The notes beneath the pieces are model-generated. The model saw only the letters and a program-made list of their open reading frames with translations, was not told the DNA's origin and ran no database searches. A stretch of DNA of 64,000 nucleotides from Fusobacterium sp. (GTDB lineage Bacteria > Fusobacteriota > Fusobacteriia > Fusobacteriales > Fusobacteriaceae): the NCBI RefSeq assembly GCF_032477075.1, contig NZ_JAWDXO010000010.1, forward strand, positions 19,729-83,728, in the 5' to 3' direction. Both the position numbers and the translations under genes were made by a program. Below, piece by piece: positions 33,321 through 42,223 of this stretch (positions are counted from its first letter, which is position 1; every line of letters begins with the position of its first letter).

Positions 33321-33384
33321 AAAAACTCTCTTGACACTTAATTAACAAGAAATTTTTTATTAAGTTAAGATTAAGAGAGTTTTT
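33321..33384. terminator. bidirectional terminator between convergent operons
   Basis: Outer arms AAAAACTCTCTT (33321-33332) / AAGAGAGTTTTT (33373-33384), inner arms ACTTAAT / ATTAAGT (33336-33342, 33359-33365). Confidence 0.85.
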
Positions 33385-33418
33385 CCATTTCTAAATACTA
33401 AATTTTAATTAGATATTT

Positions 33419-34291
33419 TTATTCCAGTCCTATTATTCTTTCTGCCATTTCTTTTATAAAAATATTAAATAATTCTTTGTTTTTATTTAAATTTGGAATT
33501 TGAGATAAAATATAGTCATTGGCTCTTAATTTTTCATTATCCAATAACATTCCAATTATTTTTATATTTCTTGTAAACATACTTATATCTTTTATATTTT
33601 TATTTTCTATTTTTTTATCAAACAAGTAGTCTTGTTTTAGAAATCCAATAAATTTAGGCTGTTTATCTGGAAAAGAATAATATGAATCATTATATTTACT
33701 AAGCATATTATTTCTTAATTCATTTAGATCATGGAACTCTTTTATTAAAAGTATAAAAGTATCATTCATAAACAAATCAATTATTGTGGGGATAGCTATA
33801 TAATCTGATACCATCAATAAATTTTTGCTTATTTCTTTCATAGTAGATGGAAAATCTATTATAATATAATCTAAATCATACTCCTCTTCCATTTTATTAA
33901 AAAATTCATTAAATGCTCCTGCTATATTTCCAAATATTTTCATATTATTATCTTTTTTATGGGCAAAAGAAAGTGTAATTTCCAACTTTAATATCTCACT
34001 GCTTCCAGGAGTTAAAAACAGTCTATCAGAAAGTTTTTGAGGAACTTCAGCAGTTATGGGAATAGGTTGACCTTCAAATGCTTTTAAAACTGCTTTATGC
34101 AAATCAACAACTGTTTCTTTTAGGCTGTCATTATTTAAAGTCAAAGATAATTTTGTTAAGCTGCATTGTGGATCTGCATCTATCATTAATACTTTCTTTC
34201 CTTCTTCTGAAAGAGCTTTTGCCATATAATATGCTGAAGTACTTTTTCCTATTTTCTCTTTATAATTATAAATTGATATCCTTCTTGCCAT
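33419..34291 (-). CDS. ParA/Soj-like ATPase with an altered Walker A motif
   Basis: A 290-residue protein of the ParA/MinD family: switch-like VLMIDADPQCSLTKLSL near residue 35, Walker B DYIIIDFPSTM near residue 145. The deviant Walker A, normally KGGVGKTT, reads KEKIGKST at residues 11-18: both lysines and the G-K-S/T core are kept, the two glycines are not. No parB partner or parS-like cluster is adjacent and it stands alone between terminators. Its cargo, DNA or otherwise, is unknown. The 200-bp upstream region is plain AT-rich DNA. Confidence 0.8.
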   Translation of the reverse strand: MARRISIYNYKEKIGKSTSAYYMAKALSEEGKKVLMIDADPQCSLTKLSLTLNNDSLKETVVDLHKAVLKAFEGQPIPITAEVPQKLSDRLFLTPGSSEILKLEITLSFAHKKDNNMKIFGNIAGAFNEFFNKMEEEYDLDYIIIDFPSTMKEISKNLLMVSDYIAIPTIIDLFMNDTFILLIKEFHDLNELRNNMLSKYNDSYYSFPDKQPKFIGFLKQDYLFDKKIENKNIKDISMFTRNIKIIGMLLDNEKLRANDYILSQIPNLNKNKELFNIFIKEMAERIIGLE

Positions 34292-34430
34292 ATTTTCTTT
34301 CCCTCCTGTTATTTTTTAATATTTTAATATCTTAAAAATAAGAATATTATTTTTGTTAATATATTATTCTATAAAAATATATTTTATCCCATCTCTTATA
34401 TATTAACATATTATTTCAATTTTATATAAT

Positions 34431-34465
34431 AAAAAAACAGAGAAATTTACTCACTCTGTCTTTTT
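34431..34465 (-). terminator. terminator of the ZIP transporter gene
   Basis: Minus strand ACAGAG / CTCTGT stem (34459-34454, 34442-34437) followed by seven T; the reverse strand also has a T-run. Confidence 0.82.
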
Positions 34466-34494
34466 TACTATATTATTTCTTTCTTAATAAATGC

Positions 34495-35265
34495 TCAAAT
34501 TATCATTAAACTTACTGCCATTACCATCATTCCCAATATCATACTATAAGTAGCAATATGATGATTTCCATCATTCTGTGCTGATGGAAGAAGTTCATCT
34601 AAAGCTATATAAACCATAATACCTGCTACTGCTGCTAGTAACATTCCAAATATTTTTTCATTTAAATAATCTTTGAGAAGAATGTACCCCACTAAAGCTC
34701 CCAGTGGTTCTACTAATCCAGAAATAAGAGAAAAGGTAAACGCTTTTTTTCGACTTCCTGTTGCATAATATATTGGTGCAGATACAGCTATTCCTACTGA
34801 TATATTATGTATAGCTATTGCTGTAGCCACAGAAAAACCTAAAGCTGGTGTTTTCAATACTGATGCAAATATCGCCATTCCTTCTGGAAAATTATGTATT
34901 CCTATTGCAACAGCAGTCATTACACCCATTCGATATACAGATTTCTCTTCACTTTTTTCTTCATTTTCTTTCAGACAAAATTTTTCTGTAAAAATCATAA
35001 AAACCATTCCTATAAAAAATGAAATAACTGCTATCCATAATCCCTTACTTCCTCCATAAGTTTCAACTAATGATTCTCTTGATTCCATAAATATTTCTAC
35101 AAATGCTACATATATCATTACACCACTTGCAAATCCTAATGAAGCAGAAAGAAACTTTTTATTTGTTTTTTTTCCTATAAAAGATATAATACTCCCAACT
35201 CCCATTGCAAGTCCAGCTAACAATGTGAGGACAAAAGCTATTACTACATTCCCTGTTTCTATCAT
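34495..35265 (-). CDS. zupT: ZIP-family metal transporter
   Basis: A 256-residue inner-membrane protein with eight helices, ZupT-like. The metal-site motifs are in helices 4 and 5: GIHNFPEGMAIF and AIAIHNISVGIAV, where ZupT usually has HNIPEG; here the second motif is HNISVG, with the Glu replaced. Imports divalent metal such as Zn2+, Fe2+ or Mn2+. Start ATG 35265 is behind AAAGGAG; an upstream in-frame ATG at 35307 lies before that site. Confidence 0.87.
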   Translation of the reverse strand: MIETGNVVIAFVLTLLAGLAMGVGSIISFIGKKTNKKFLSASLGFASGVMIYVAFVEIFMESRESLVETYGGSKGLWIAVISFFIGMVFMIFTEKFCLKENEEKSEEKSVYRMGVMTAVAIGIHNFPEGMAIFASVLKTPALGFSVATAIAIHNISVGIAVSAPIYYATGSRKKAFTFSLISGLVEPLGALVGYILLKDYLNEKIFGMLLAAVAGIMVYIALDELLPSAQNDGNHHIATYSMILGMMVMAVSLMII

Positions 35266-35370
35266 AATTTTATACTCCTTTCTCCAGTTCATTCTTAATT
35301 CTTTCATATTTTTTAATTTTCTGTTTATATTATACTATTAAATATCTTATTATCTTTTTTAACAATTCAT

Positions 35371-35400
35371 AAAAAATTTAAGAGGAGATTTCTCTCCTCT
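35371..35400 (-). terminator. terminator of the repeat lipoprotein gene
   Basis: AGAGGAG / CTCCTCT stem (35400-35394, 35387-35381 on the minus strand) followed by TAAATTTTTT. Confidence 0.82.
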
Positions 35401-35412
35401 CATTAATTTTTT

Positions 35413-35658
35413 TTATTTTTTTTTGTATTTTAATATCTTTTTATAATCTTCCCTTGTATATCCATCATAATCATACCCCTCTGAATTATAACCATCTATA
35501 TCATGATTGTCTATATCATATCCGTTGGAGTCATAGTATGTTCCTGTTACTTTATGTTTTCTTATATTTTTCCCTTCAGTATAAAAGCCTCTTTCATCTA
35601 CATTAGCACAAGAACTTAGTAATAATAAAATTACAGATAAAAATAATATTTTATTCAT
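35413..35658 (-). CDS. small lipoprotein with Gly-Tyr-Asp repeats
   Basis: An 81-residue protein with a lipoprotein signal peptide (lipobox LLSSC, Cys17). The mature part carries four or five repeats of about seven residues around N/D-G-Y-x-x-x-G/H (SNGYDIDNHDIDGYNSEGYD, DYDGYTRED) and a Lys-rich tail. Short GYD repeats of this kind occur in fusobacterial surface lipoproteins, from memory; function unknown. It has its own terminator. Confidence 0.75.
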   Translation of the reverse strand: MNKILFLSVILLLLSSCANVDERGFYTEGKNIRKHKVTGTYYDSNGYDIDNHDIDGYNSEGYDYDGYTREDYKKILKYKKK

Positions 35659-35954
35659 TTTTCCTCCTAATTTTATTTTTTTAATAATTAATTTTATAAA
35701 AATATATACTTTTATGATATAATTTTTTTATTTTTTTGTCAAATTATTCTCATAAGTATTATAAAAAGATTTAGTTAAAGAAAATTTATTTGTTATCTAA
35801 ATTGATACCAAAATATATTGATAAAAAGTAAAAATAAATTTTATTTTTCATCTTTTTACGTCTAAAATTCTAATATATTTATTTATTTTTACGATTTTTT
35901 TCAAATTTATGTTATAATTAAATGAAGTATTAAAAAATTGTGGAGGAAGAATAC

Positions 35955-36554
35955 ATGAAAAAAAATATATTACTATTTTTTGTAATATTTCTATTATTGA
36001 GTTGTAATAATGAAAAAAATAATACAACAATATCTCAAAACCCCACATCATTTTATGAAAAAGAAAGTGTTTTGGGAATCAGTAAACATTTTTCTGGTAT
36101 ACTTACAGAAAAATATAATAATGGTCAATTAAAAAAAGTTACATGTTATAAAGATGGTACAAAAAATGGTCTAGAAAAGATTTATTATCAGAATGGAAAA
36201 ATAAAATTAGAAGGAAATTATAAAAACAATATAGAAGATGGTATATTTAAAACTTACTATCAAAATGGCAATTTAAATATTGATACTGAATTTAAAAATG
36301 GTCTCCCTAATAATTTATTTTTAAAATATCATCTTAATGGAAAACTAGCTTTAAAAGGTGAATATAAAGATGGAAAACTTCATGGTGAATGGAAAAGTTA
36401 CTATTCTAATGGTGAACTTGAATCTGAAAAAGAATATAATAATGGTATTGGCACTGGTGAATGGAAAACTTACTATGAAAATGGCAATTTAAAATGGAAA
36501 GGAATATATACAAATGGTGAACTTGTTGTTGAACAACTTATGATTTTACTATAA
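35955..36554 (+). CDS. lipoprotein with MORN-like (YwqK-type) repeats
   Basis: A 199-residue lipoprotein (lipobox LLLSC, Cys17) whose residues 45-190 form about seven MORN-like repeats, each with a YxNGxLK or YKDGKLHGEWK core. Proteins of this type are often annotated as YwqK-family antitoxins, but no toxin gene is next to it, and the signal peptide points to an envelope role. Start ATG 35955 follows TGGAGG. Confidence 0.85.
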   Translation: MKKNILLFFVIFLLLSCNNEKNNTTISQNPTSFYEKESVLGISKHFSGILTEKYNNGQLKKVTCYKDGTKNGLEKIYYQNGKIKLEGNYKNNIEDGIFKTYYQNGNLNIDTEFKNGLPNNLFLKYHLNGKLALKGEYKDGKLHGEWKSYYSNGELESEKEYNNGIGTGEWKTYYENGNLKWKGIYTNGELVVEQLMILL

Positions 36555-36562
36555 ATATATAA

Positions 36563-36597
36563 AAATACATCAAAGTGAAGTATTTGATGTATTTTTT
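36563..36597 (+). terminator. intrinsic terminator
   Basis: AAATACATCAAA / TTTGATGTATTT stem (36563-36574, 36583-36594) with following T; can serve the convergent gene as well. Confidence 0.87.
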
Positions 36598-36607
36598 ATT
36601 ATATAAA

Positions 36608-36985
36608 TTAATTATGTTTATAAGATTTTAATTTAAAAAACTGATATAGATATGAACCTGCAAAAGACATTCCTATTCCCATTATTATAACTATCCCCAC
36701 AGCTTCTTTCATATCTTTATTAACCAGAAAAATTTCCATAAATAATCTAATAAATATTTCCAAAGAAAAGTCAGCTATAACACAAGGAATATAATATTTC
36801 AATACAAATCTATCATCCTCTATCCACCTAATAAATATTAATATATTTCTTAAACATGACACATATGTCACTATAAGCATAGAAGTACTTGATTTTTCAT
36901 TAAGAACAATTAGTACAAATATTATTCCTATTATATTTACACATATCCCCAGCTTTAACACAAACATATCAAAAAATCTTTTCAT
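36608..36985 (-). CDS. hypothetical membrane protein
   Basis: A 125-residue protein with four predicted membrane helices (about residues 8-28, 35-52, 62-85, 96-116). No recognised family. It stands alone with upstream AT-rich DNA and shares the terminator at 36563-36597 with the MORN gene. The length and helix spacing look real, but there is no motif to go on. Confidence 0.6.
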   Translation of the reverse strand: MKRFFDMFVLKLGICVNIIGIIFVLIVLNEKSSTSMLIVTYVSCLRNILIFIRWIEDDRFVLKYYIPCVIADFSLEIFIRLFMEIFLVNKDMKEAVGIVIIMGIGMSFAGSYLYQFFKLKSYKHN

Positions 36986-37240
36986 GAAATTCCCCCAATA
37001 CCTTTGCTTATTTTATATCATATATAATTAAATTTTATTAGTCAATGATAAATTAAAACTCATTTCCTAAAACTTTCTTCAAATTTATAGAATTTTTATT
37101 TAAAAAAATAAATTATTCTTATTTAATTAAATAAAAAATTGAAAAATATTAAAGCAAATTTATTGATACTAAAAATCCTATTGACATATCTATGAAAAAA
37201 TATGATAATGTTATGTAAAACAAAAAAAGGAGAGGTTAAA

Positions 37241-37489
37241 GTGCAAGGATACTTACTAAAAAAAGAAATTCAAAATCTATTTGAGAATTTAAAAAAAAGG
37301 CAAGAACTCGATAAAGAACTTAAAGAGAATCTAAATTCTTTCTTTAGTTTAATTGATGAGAAAGCTAAAAATAAAGAGATTAAACTTAGTCCTTCTGAGT
37401 GGAATACTCTTGGAAGTCTGGCTTATGCTTCTACAGAAAGTACTGAGAATCTTAATCAATTTACAAATTTTCTGTTAGAAAAATTTTAA
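37241..37489 (+). CDS. small helical protein of unknown function
   Basis: An 82-residue soluble protein, almost wholly helical and charged (LLKKEIQNLFENLKKRQELD, ELKENLNSFFSLIDEKAKNK), ending QFTNFLLEKF. I place the start at GTG 37241, 5 nt behind AAGGAGAGG; the ATG at 37202 has no ribosome site. No known family is recognised. It stands alone and converges on hydG. Confidence 0.6.
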   Translation: MQGYLLKKEIQNLFENLKKRQELDKELKENLNSFFSLIDEKAKNKEIKLSPSEWNTLGSLAYASTESTENLNQFTNFLLEKF

Positions 37490-37523
37490 TACCATACTAG
37501 TTTATTCTTAAAAATATGAGATT

Positions 37524-37568
37524 AAAAAATGAAGCTGGATAAAAGATAAAAATTATCTTTTACCCAGC
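37524..37568 (-). terminator. hydG terminator
   Basis: Minus strand 16-bp arms GCTGGGTAAAAGATAA / TTATCTTTTATCCAGC (37568-37553, 37549-37534) with one G-U pair, followed by TTCATTTTTT. Confidence 0.88.
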
Positions 37569-37579
37569 CTTTATTTTAT

Positions 37580-38989
37580 TTATACATTTATATCTCTAGC
37601 TCCATTTTCTATAGCTTTCAAATTTTCTTTTATTTTATTTTTAAAATTTTCATCAGACATTTTATTTAAAGTTTTCATGATGACTTCATCACCTATTTTT
37701 CTCAACCTATTATCAGCATAATCAATTAGAAATTCTTTAAGTGTCATCAATGCATTAGCTTCACACATTACATTTATTTGCCCACTTTTTGCTATTTCCA
37801 TAAATCTATCTCCTGTACGCCCATTTCTGTAGCAAGCTGTACAATAACTTGGTACATATCCTCCTTTCATTAAACTTTCTATCATTTCTAAAGGTGACCT
37901 GCTATCACCAAGTTCAAATTGTGGTTTTTCTTTTCTATCTTTCTCTCTCTGAGAATATCCCCCTACTCCTGTACATGATCCACTGCTAACCTGAGATATT
38001 CCCAATTTTATTGCTTCATCTCTAAGTTCAGCTTCCTCTCTAGTAGATAAAATAAGTCCTGTATATGGAACAGCAAGTCTTAATACTGCCACTATTTTTT
38101 TAAAGTCTTCATCTGATACAAGATATGGATAATCTTCCAATGATACATTTTCTGCTGCTCTTAGTCTTGGAACTGATATTGTATGAGGTCCTACTCCTGT
38201 TATCTTTTCAAGAGCATCTGCATATCTTATCATAGATATAGTTTCATATTTAAAATCATATAAACCATATAAGACACCTATTCCTACATCATCTATTCCT
38301 GCTTTTCGTGCTCTAAACATGGCACTCGTATGATATTCATAATCTTTTTTAGGTCCATTTAAATGCACTTTCTCATAAGTTGCTTTATGATATGTTTCTT
38401 GAAATAATATATATGTACCTATCTCTGCATCTTTCAATCTCTTATAATTTTCAATTGTTGTTGCAGCAATATTTACATTTATTCTTCTTATACTTCCATT
38501 TTTAAATTTAATTGAGTATATATTTTTTATACATTCTAATATATAATCCAAAGAACAGTTGAGAGAGTCTTCTCCAGCTTCTAGAGCTATTCTTTTATGC
38601 CCAAGTTTTTCTAAAGATTTAACTTCTTCTATAAGTTCTTCCTTATTCAATTTTTTTCTGCTTAATTCTTCATTATTATTTTTATATCCACAGTATTCGC
38701 AATTATTTACACAGTAATTACTCACATATAAAGGAGCAAACATTACTATTCTCTTCCCATATATTTTTTCTTTTATTTTTCTTGCAGTTTCAAACATTTC
38801 TTCAAGAAGTTCAGTATTATTTATATTAAGTAAAATAGCTGCCTCTTTATCAGTTATACCTTTTGCTTCTACAGCTTTTTTCAATATCTCTTTTACTAAA
38901 TTTTCATCTCTGGCTTTTTTTTCAGATTCTTTTATTAAAAGGTTTATATCATTTTCATTTAAAAATTCCAATTCATATTTTTGTTCCAT
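37580..38989 (-). CDS. hydG: [FeFe]-hydrogenase H-cluster maturase HydG
   Basis: Radical SAM tyrosine lyase supplying CO and CN- ligands for the H-cluster. The 469-residue protein has the SAM cluster motif CVNNCEYCGY (C-x3-C-x2-C), preceded by FAPLYVSNYC, and the C-terminal second cluster motif YCTACYRNGRTGDRFM with the distant Cys in VMCEANA, which separates HydG from ThiH. Start ATG 38989 follows GGAGG. hydE, hydF and the hydrogenase are not in the window. It implies the cell makes an [FeFe]-hydrogenase, in line with H2-producing fermentation. Confidence 0.94.
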   Translation of the reverse strand: MEQKYELEFLNENDINLLIKESEKKARDENLVKEILKKAVEAKGITDKEAAILLNINNTELLEEMFETARKIKEKIYGKRIVMFAPLYVSNYCVNNCEYCGYKNNNEELSRKKLNKEELIEEVKSLEKLGHKRIALEAGEDSLNCSLDYILECIKNIYSIKFKNGSIRRINVNIAATTIENYKRLKDAEIGTYILFQETYHKATYEKVHLNGPKKDYEYHTSAMFRARKAGIDDVGIGVLYGLYDFKYETISMIRYADALEKITGVGPHTISVPRLRAAENVSLEDYPYLVSDEDFKKIVAVLRLAVPYTGLILSTREEAELRDEAIKLGISQVSSGSCTGVGGYSQREKDRKEKPQFELGDSRSPLEMIESLMKGGYVPSYCTACYRNGRTGDRFMEIAKSGQINVMCEANALMTLKEFLIDYADNRLRKIGDEVIMKTLNKMSDENFKNKIKENLKAIENGARDINV

Positions 38990-39075
38990 AAAACCCTCCT
39001 TCAATAATTGCTTATATTATATCATATTTAACAGTATCTTTTACTCTTAAATTTTTTATATTTTTATAAAAATAT

Positions 39076-39104
39076 AAAAACTGAGACTTATTTCTAAGTC
39101 TCAG
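39076..39104 (-). terminator. intrinsic terminator of the DUF2156 gene
   Basis: Perfect CTGAGACTTA / TAAGTCTCAG stem (39104-39095, 39090-39081), loop GAAA on the minus strand, followed by TTTTT. Confidence 0.92.
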
Positions 39105-39112
39105 CCGATATT

Positions 39113-39982
39113 TTATTTTATTCCAGTTATTTCATATTTTTTTAACAATTCCAATGGATGATAAGATTCTTTTGCTTCTCTTAATCCCTCATCTCCAAAG
39201 TCATCTTCTCTATTTACATATTTATAATCAGTAAATTCTTTTTCAAGAAAAGTCCTATTTATCATCTGATAGCTTCCTACATAGTCATTTAAACCTTTTT
39301 CAATATGTATAACTACATATTCGTCACTTATTGCTTCCCCTAATGTATAAGCCACTATCTTGCCATCTACTTTTAATATACCACCTTTTATTCCAAGTAC
39401 ATCAAAATTATGAAGAAGATTCAATATCCCCATATTTTCATTTCTTAATACTGGAATGATTTCACACTCTTTATCATGGCACCAGTTAGTTTGAAAATCT
39501 ATAACCTTCTTTACATTTTCAGAAGTCACAGATTCATAACTATAGTTATAGCTTTTCATGAAATTATGCACTCTATTTTTCTTTTTAGCATACTTTCTTC
39601 CTTTTAAATAAGCTAAGCTTTCTATAGAATAAACATAATCAAAACTATCTCTTCTCTCTTCAAGAATAAAAGTATCTTCAAGTTTTTCTTTCCATTCTTC
39701 AGGAACAAGCACTATCTTTTTATTATTTTGAAGTAAATCTTTTATTATTCCTTTCATTGCACCTATTGCATTTTCATCTTTAGGAATAGGCATAAAGCTG
39801 TATTCATCACCTACAAATGTTCCATGTATAATCAACACATCATTCTCTATTTTATAATAAAGGTTTTCACCCTGACTCCACAAAAAAAGATTAGTGAAAT
39901 TATAATCACAAGTTTTAAATTTTCCTTTGGTAAAATTATCTATTATTTCCTTGTCTTCAATGGTCAATTTTTTCCAGTCCAT
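39113..39982 (-). CDS. DUF2156 protein (GNAT-like, PG-lysyltransferase C-terminal domain relative)
   Basis: A 289-residue soluble protein matching the DUF2156 pattern: CDYNFTNLFLW near residue 25, RKYAKKKNRVHNFMKSY near residue 130, GGILKVDGKIVAYTLGE near residue 198 and the closing NREDDFGDEGLREAKESYHP. The family is related to the catalytic GNAT domain of MprF/FemX-type aminoacyl transferases; the substrate here is unknown. It sits downstream of pepV on the same strand with an 88-bp gap. Confidence 0.82.
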   Translation of the reverse strand: MDWKKLTIEDKEIIDNFTKGKFKTCDYNFTNLFLWSQGENLYYKIENDVLIIHGTFVGDEYSFMPIPKDENAIGAMKGIIKDLLQNNKKIVLVPEEWKEKLEDTFILEERRDSFDYVYSIESLAYLKGRKYAKKKNRVHNFMKSYNYSYESVTSENVKKVIDFQTNWCHDKECEIIPVLRNENMGILNLLHNFDVLGIKGGILKVDGKIVAYTLGEAISDEYVVIHIEKGLNDYVGSYQMINRTFLEKEFTDYKYVNREDDFGDEGLREAKESYHPLELLKKYEITGIK

Positions 39983-40070
39983 AATTTGTATATCTCCTTA
40001 GTCTATATTATATTTTGCTACCATAATATCATACTAGAAAATATACTTTTTTACCAGTCTTTTTCCTTTT

Positions 40071-41453
40071 TTATTTTGCCAATCTGTAAATAGCCTCTAC
40101 ATATATCTTTAACCATGTATCTATTTTATCTATTTCAAGATATTCATTTTTTTGATGCATATTATTTTCTTGTGATGATAAAAGGGCTCCAAATGCAACT
40201 CCATTAGCTACTTCTCTTGCATAAGTTCCTCCCCCAATAGCTACTGGCTGTGCATTTATATCCCCAGTTATTTCCTTATAAATATCCATAAGTGTAGATA
40301 CAAGGAAACTATCTTTAGCCACATATAAAGGTGCTGAGTTCCCAGTAACTTCAAGTTCCATTTTTCCAGCAGTTTTTTCCTTTAAAGTTTCAATAACTTT
40401 AGTATTAGGGACAAGAACTGGACATCTCATATCTATACATAATTCTAATTTTCCATTTTCAAGTGCCATCTTTCCAAGATTAAGAGTAAGACTTCCACTT
40501 TCCTCATCTTTAAAGTCTATTCCAAAAGAAGCTCCATTATTCTCCATCTTAATATATTCTCTAAAAAATTCTACTAATGAACTTAACTCCTCATTTTTAA
40601 TATTCACAGTTCCCAAAAATGCAAATAGTGCACTGATAGAATTATATCCTTCTGTTGGTCTAGCTGCATGAGAAGATTTTCCTAAAGAAGTAATATAGTA
40701 TTTTCCATCCTTTACTTCAATTTCTATCTTGTATTCTTTTCCTTCATTGAAAGAAGTAGCTTTCTCTGCAAGCTCATCTCCATATCCTATTGGAAGAACT
40801 GCTTCTGCTTTATCTGGAACAGAATTATATGCATTTCCTCCCTTTACAATTACATCATTTAAAGTTTTATAATTATTTGAAAGTTTTACACGAACTATAC
40901 CTTTTTCAGCAAATGTCACTGGAAAACTTGAATCAGGAGTAAATGCCAGTGTAGGTTGTGGCTTTTTTAATGTATTAAAATAATGCTCCATGCAAAGACT
41001 TCCAGTTTCTTCATTAGCTCCTATTATCATTCTAATTTTTCTGCTTAATTTAACTCCAGAATCCTTTATTGCCTTCATAGCATAAAGACAAGCCATAGAA
41101 GGACCTTTGTCATCTAAAGTACCTCTTCCAAAGATTTTTCCATCTGCTATAGTTGCACTATATGGAGGGTAAATCCATCCATCACCTTCAGGTACTACAT
41201 CTACATGTCCTAATATTCCAACTGTTTCATCGCCTTCACCAAATTCTATAGTACCAGCATAATTATCAAAATTTTCAACTTTAAATCCTAATTCTTTTCC
41301 TAATTTTAAGAAGTATTGCAAAGCTTCTGCTGGTCCATCTCCAAAAGGTTTTCCTTCTTTTGCAGGTTCCTGAACACTTTTTATTTGTACAGCACACTGT
41401 ATTCCTTTTATAACTTCATCTTTATAATCCAACACTTTTTTTTGTAAATCCAT
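40071..41453 (-). CDS. pepV: M20 dipeptidase PepV
   Basis: Cytosolic di-zinc dipeptidase, 460 residues. Zn ligands and catalytic residues appear as GHVDVVPEGDGW (His, Asp), GRGTLDDKGP (Asp), GANEETGS (catalytic Glu pair), FTPDSSFP (Asp) and the final His in QENNMHQKNEY. The lid domain insertion (about 190-320) is that of PepV. It cleaves a wide range of dipeptides, serving peptide fermentation together with the M19 enzyme and the POT transporter in this window. Confidence 0.93.
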   Translation of the reverse strand: MDLQKKVLDYKDEVIKGIQCAVQIKSVQEPAKEGKPFGDGPAEALQYFLKLGKELGFKVENFDNYAGTIEFGEGDETVGILGHVDVVPEGDGWIYPPYSATIADGKIFGRGTLDDKGPSMACLYAMKAIKDSGVKLSRKIRMIIGANEETGSLCMEHYFNTLKKPQPTLAFTPDSSFPVTFAEKGIVRVKLSNNYKTLNDVIVKGGNAYNSVPDKAEAVLPIGYGDELAEKATSFNEGKEYKIEIEVKDGKYYITSLGKSSHAARPTEGYNSISALFAFLGTVNIKNEELSSLVEFFREYIKMENNGASFGIDFKDEESGSLTLNLGKMALENGKLELCIDMRCPVLVPNTKVIETLKEKTAGKMELEVTGNSAPLYVAKDSFLVSTLMDIYKEITGDINAQPVAIGGGTYAREVANGVAFGALLSSQENNMHQKNEYLEIDKIDTWLKIYVEAIYRLAK

Positions 41454-41476
41454 TTAATATCCTCCATTTTTCTTTT

Positions 41477-42223
41477 TTAAAAAACTTGTACTCCTGTTTC
41501 TGATTGTAGCTTTCTATATTTTTTGTAGAAAAATCTTAGGTATTCATATTCAAATGGTGATCCGCTTTCATAATATCTAAATTTTGTATTTTTTCTTTTA
41601 TCCACTGCATTAACTGCAAATACTTCTGGACTGTCTATATCAAATAAATCCGCTGCTTCATAAGGATCTAATGCTCCAAGAGCTAAAGTATTTACCCCTG
41701 TTCCCACTGCGTCTCTTAAATTACTTGGCCCTAAAAAAGGCAAAATTAAATATGGTCCCTCTCCTACTCCATAATGTGCTAAGGTTAGTCCAAAATCTTC
41801 ATATGGTTTTGGCATTCCTAAAGAGGAAGCTGTATCAAATACTCCTCCTGCTCCCAATGTAGTATTAATTGAAAACCTTCCTATTGCTCTCATTGCCTTT
41901 TTTATTTTAAATTGCAACAAAGAATTTCCAGTTATAGTAATATTTTGTGTATTTCTAAAAAAATTCTTCACTCCTTTTTGTACGAAAGTAGGTGTTATAA
42001 GATTATAAGCATCTACCACTGGTAAAAATATATATTTATCAAAAGTATAGTTAAAATAATATATTCTTCTGTTTAATGGTTCCCATGGATCATATACACC
42101 AAAATATTCTGCTATCTCACTCTCTTCACTTTTAATTTCTGCTTTTTCATTTGTATTAGAAATTGAAAATGTAAAAACTAAAAATATCATAAGGAGTATA
42201 ATAAATTTTCTATTAGTTCTCAT
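41477..42223 (-). CDS. mlaA: MlaA/VacJ-family outer membrane lipid asymmetry protein lacking a lipobox
   Basis: The 248-residue protein matches MlaA: DPWEPLNRRIYYFNYTFDKY, VQKGVKNFFRNTQNI, GRFSINTTLGAGGVFDTASS and YGVGEGPYLILPFLGPS. MlaA removes phospholipids from the outer leaflet of the outer membrane. It has a signal peptide (residues 1-23), but no Cys follows and the whole protein has none, so it cannot be a normal lipoprotein. The start ATG 42223 is 9 nt behind GGAG and overlaps the end of the upstream hydrolase gene by 11 bp, which suggests they work together. Other Mla genes are not here. Confidence 0.88.
   Translation of the reverse strand: MRTNRKFIILLMIFLVFTFSISNTNEKAEIKSEESEIAEYFGVYDPWEPLNRRIYYFNYTFDKYIFLPVVDAYNLITPTFVQKGVKNFFRNTQNITITGNSLLQFKIKKAMRAIGRFSINTTLGAGGVFDTASSLGMPKPYEDFGLTLAHYGVGEGPYLILPFLGPSNLRDAVGTGVNTLALGALDPYEAADLFDIDSPEVFAVNAVDKRKNTKFRYYESGSPFEYEYLRFFYKKYRKLQSETGVQVF

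Noticed and set aside
34300..34430. parS-like repeats next to the ParA gene
   Set aside because: The TTAATATATTA-like repeats there are what is expected by chance in such AT-rich DNA.
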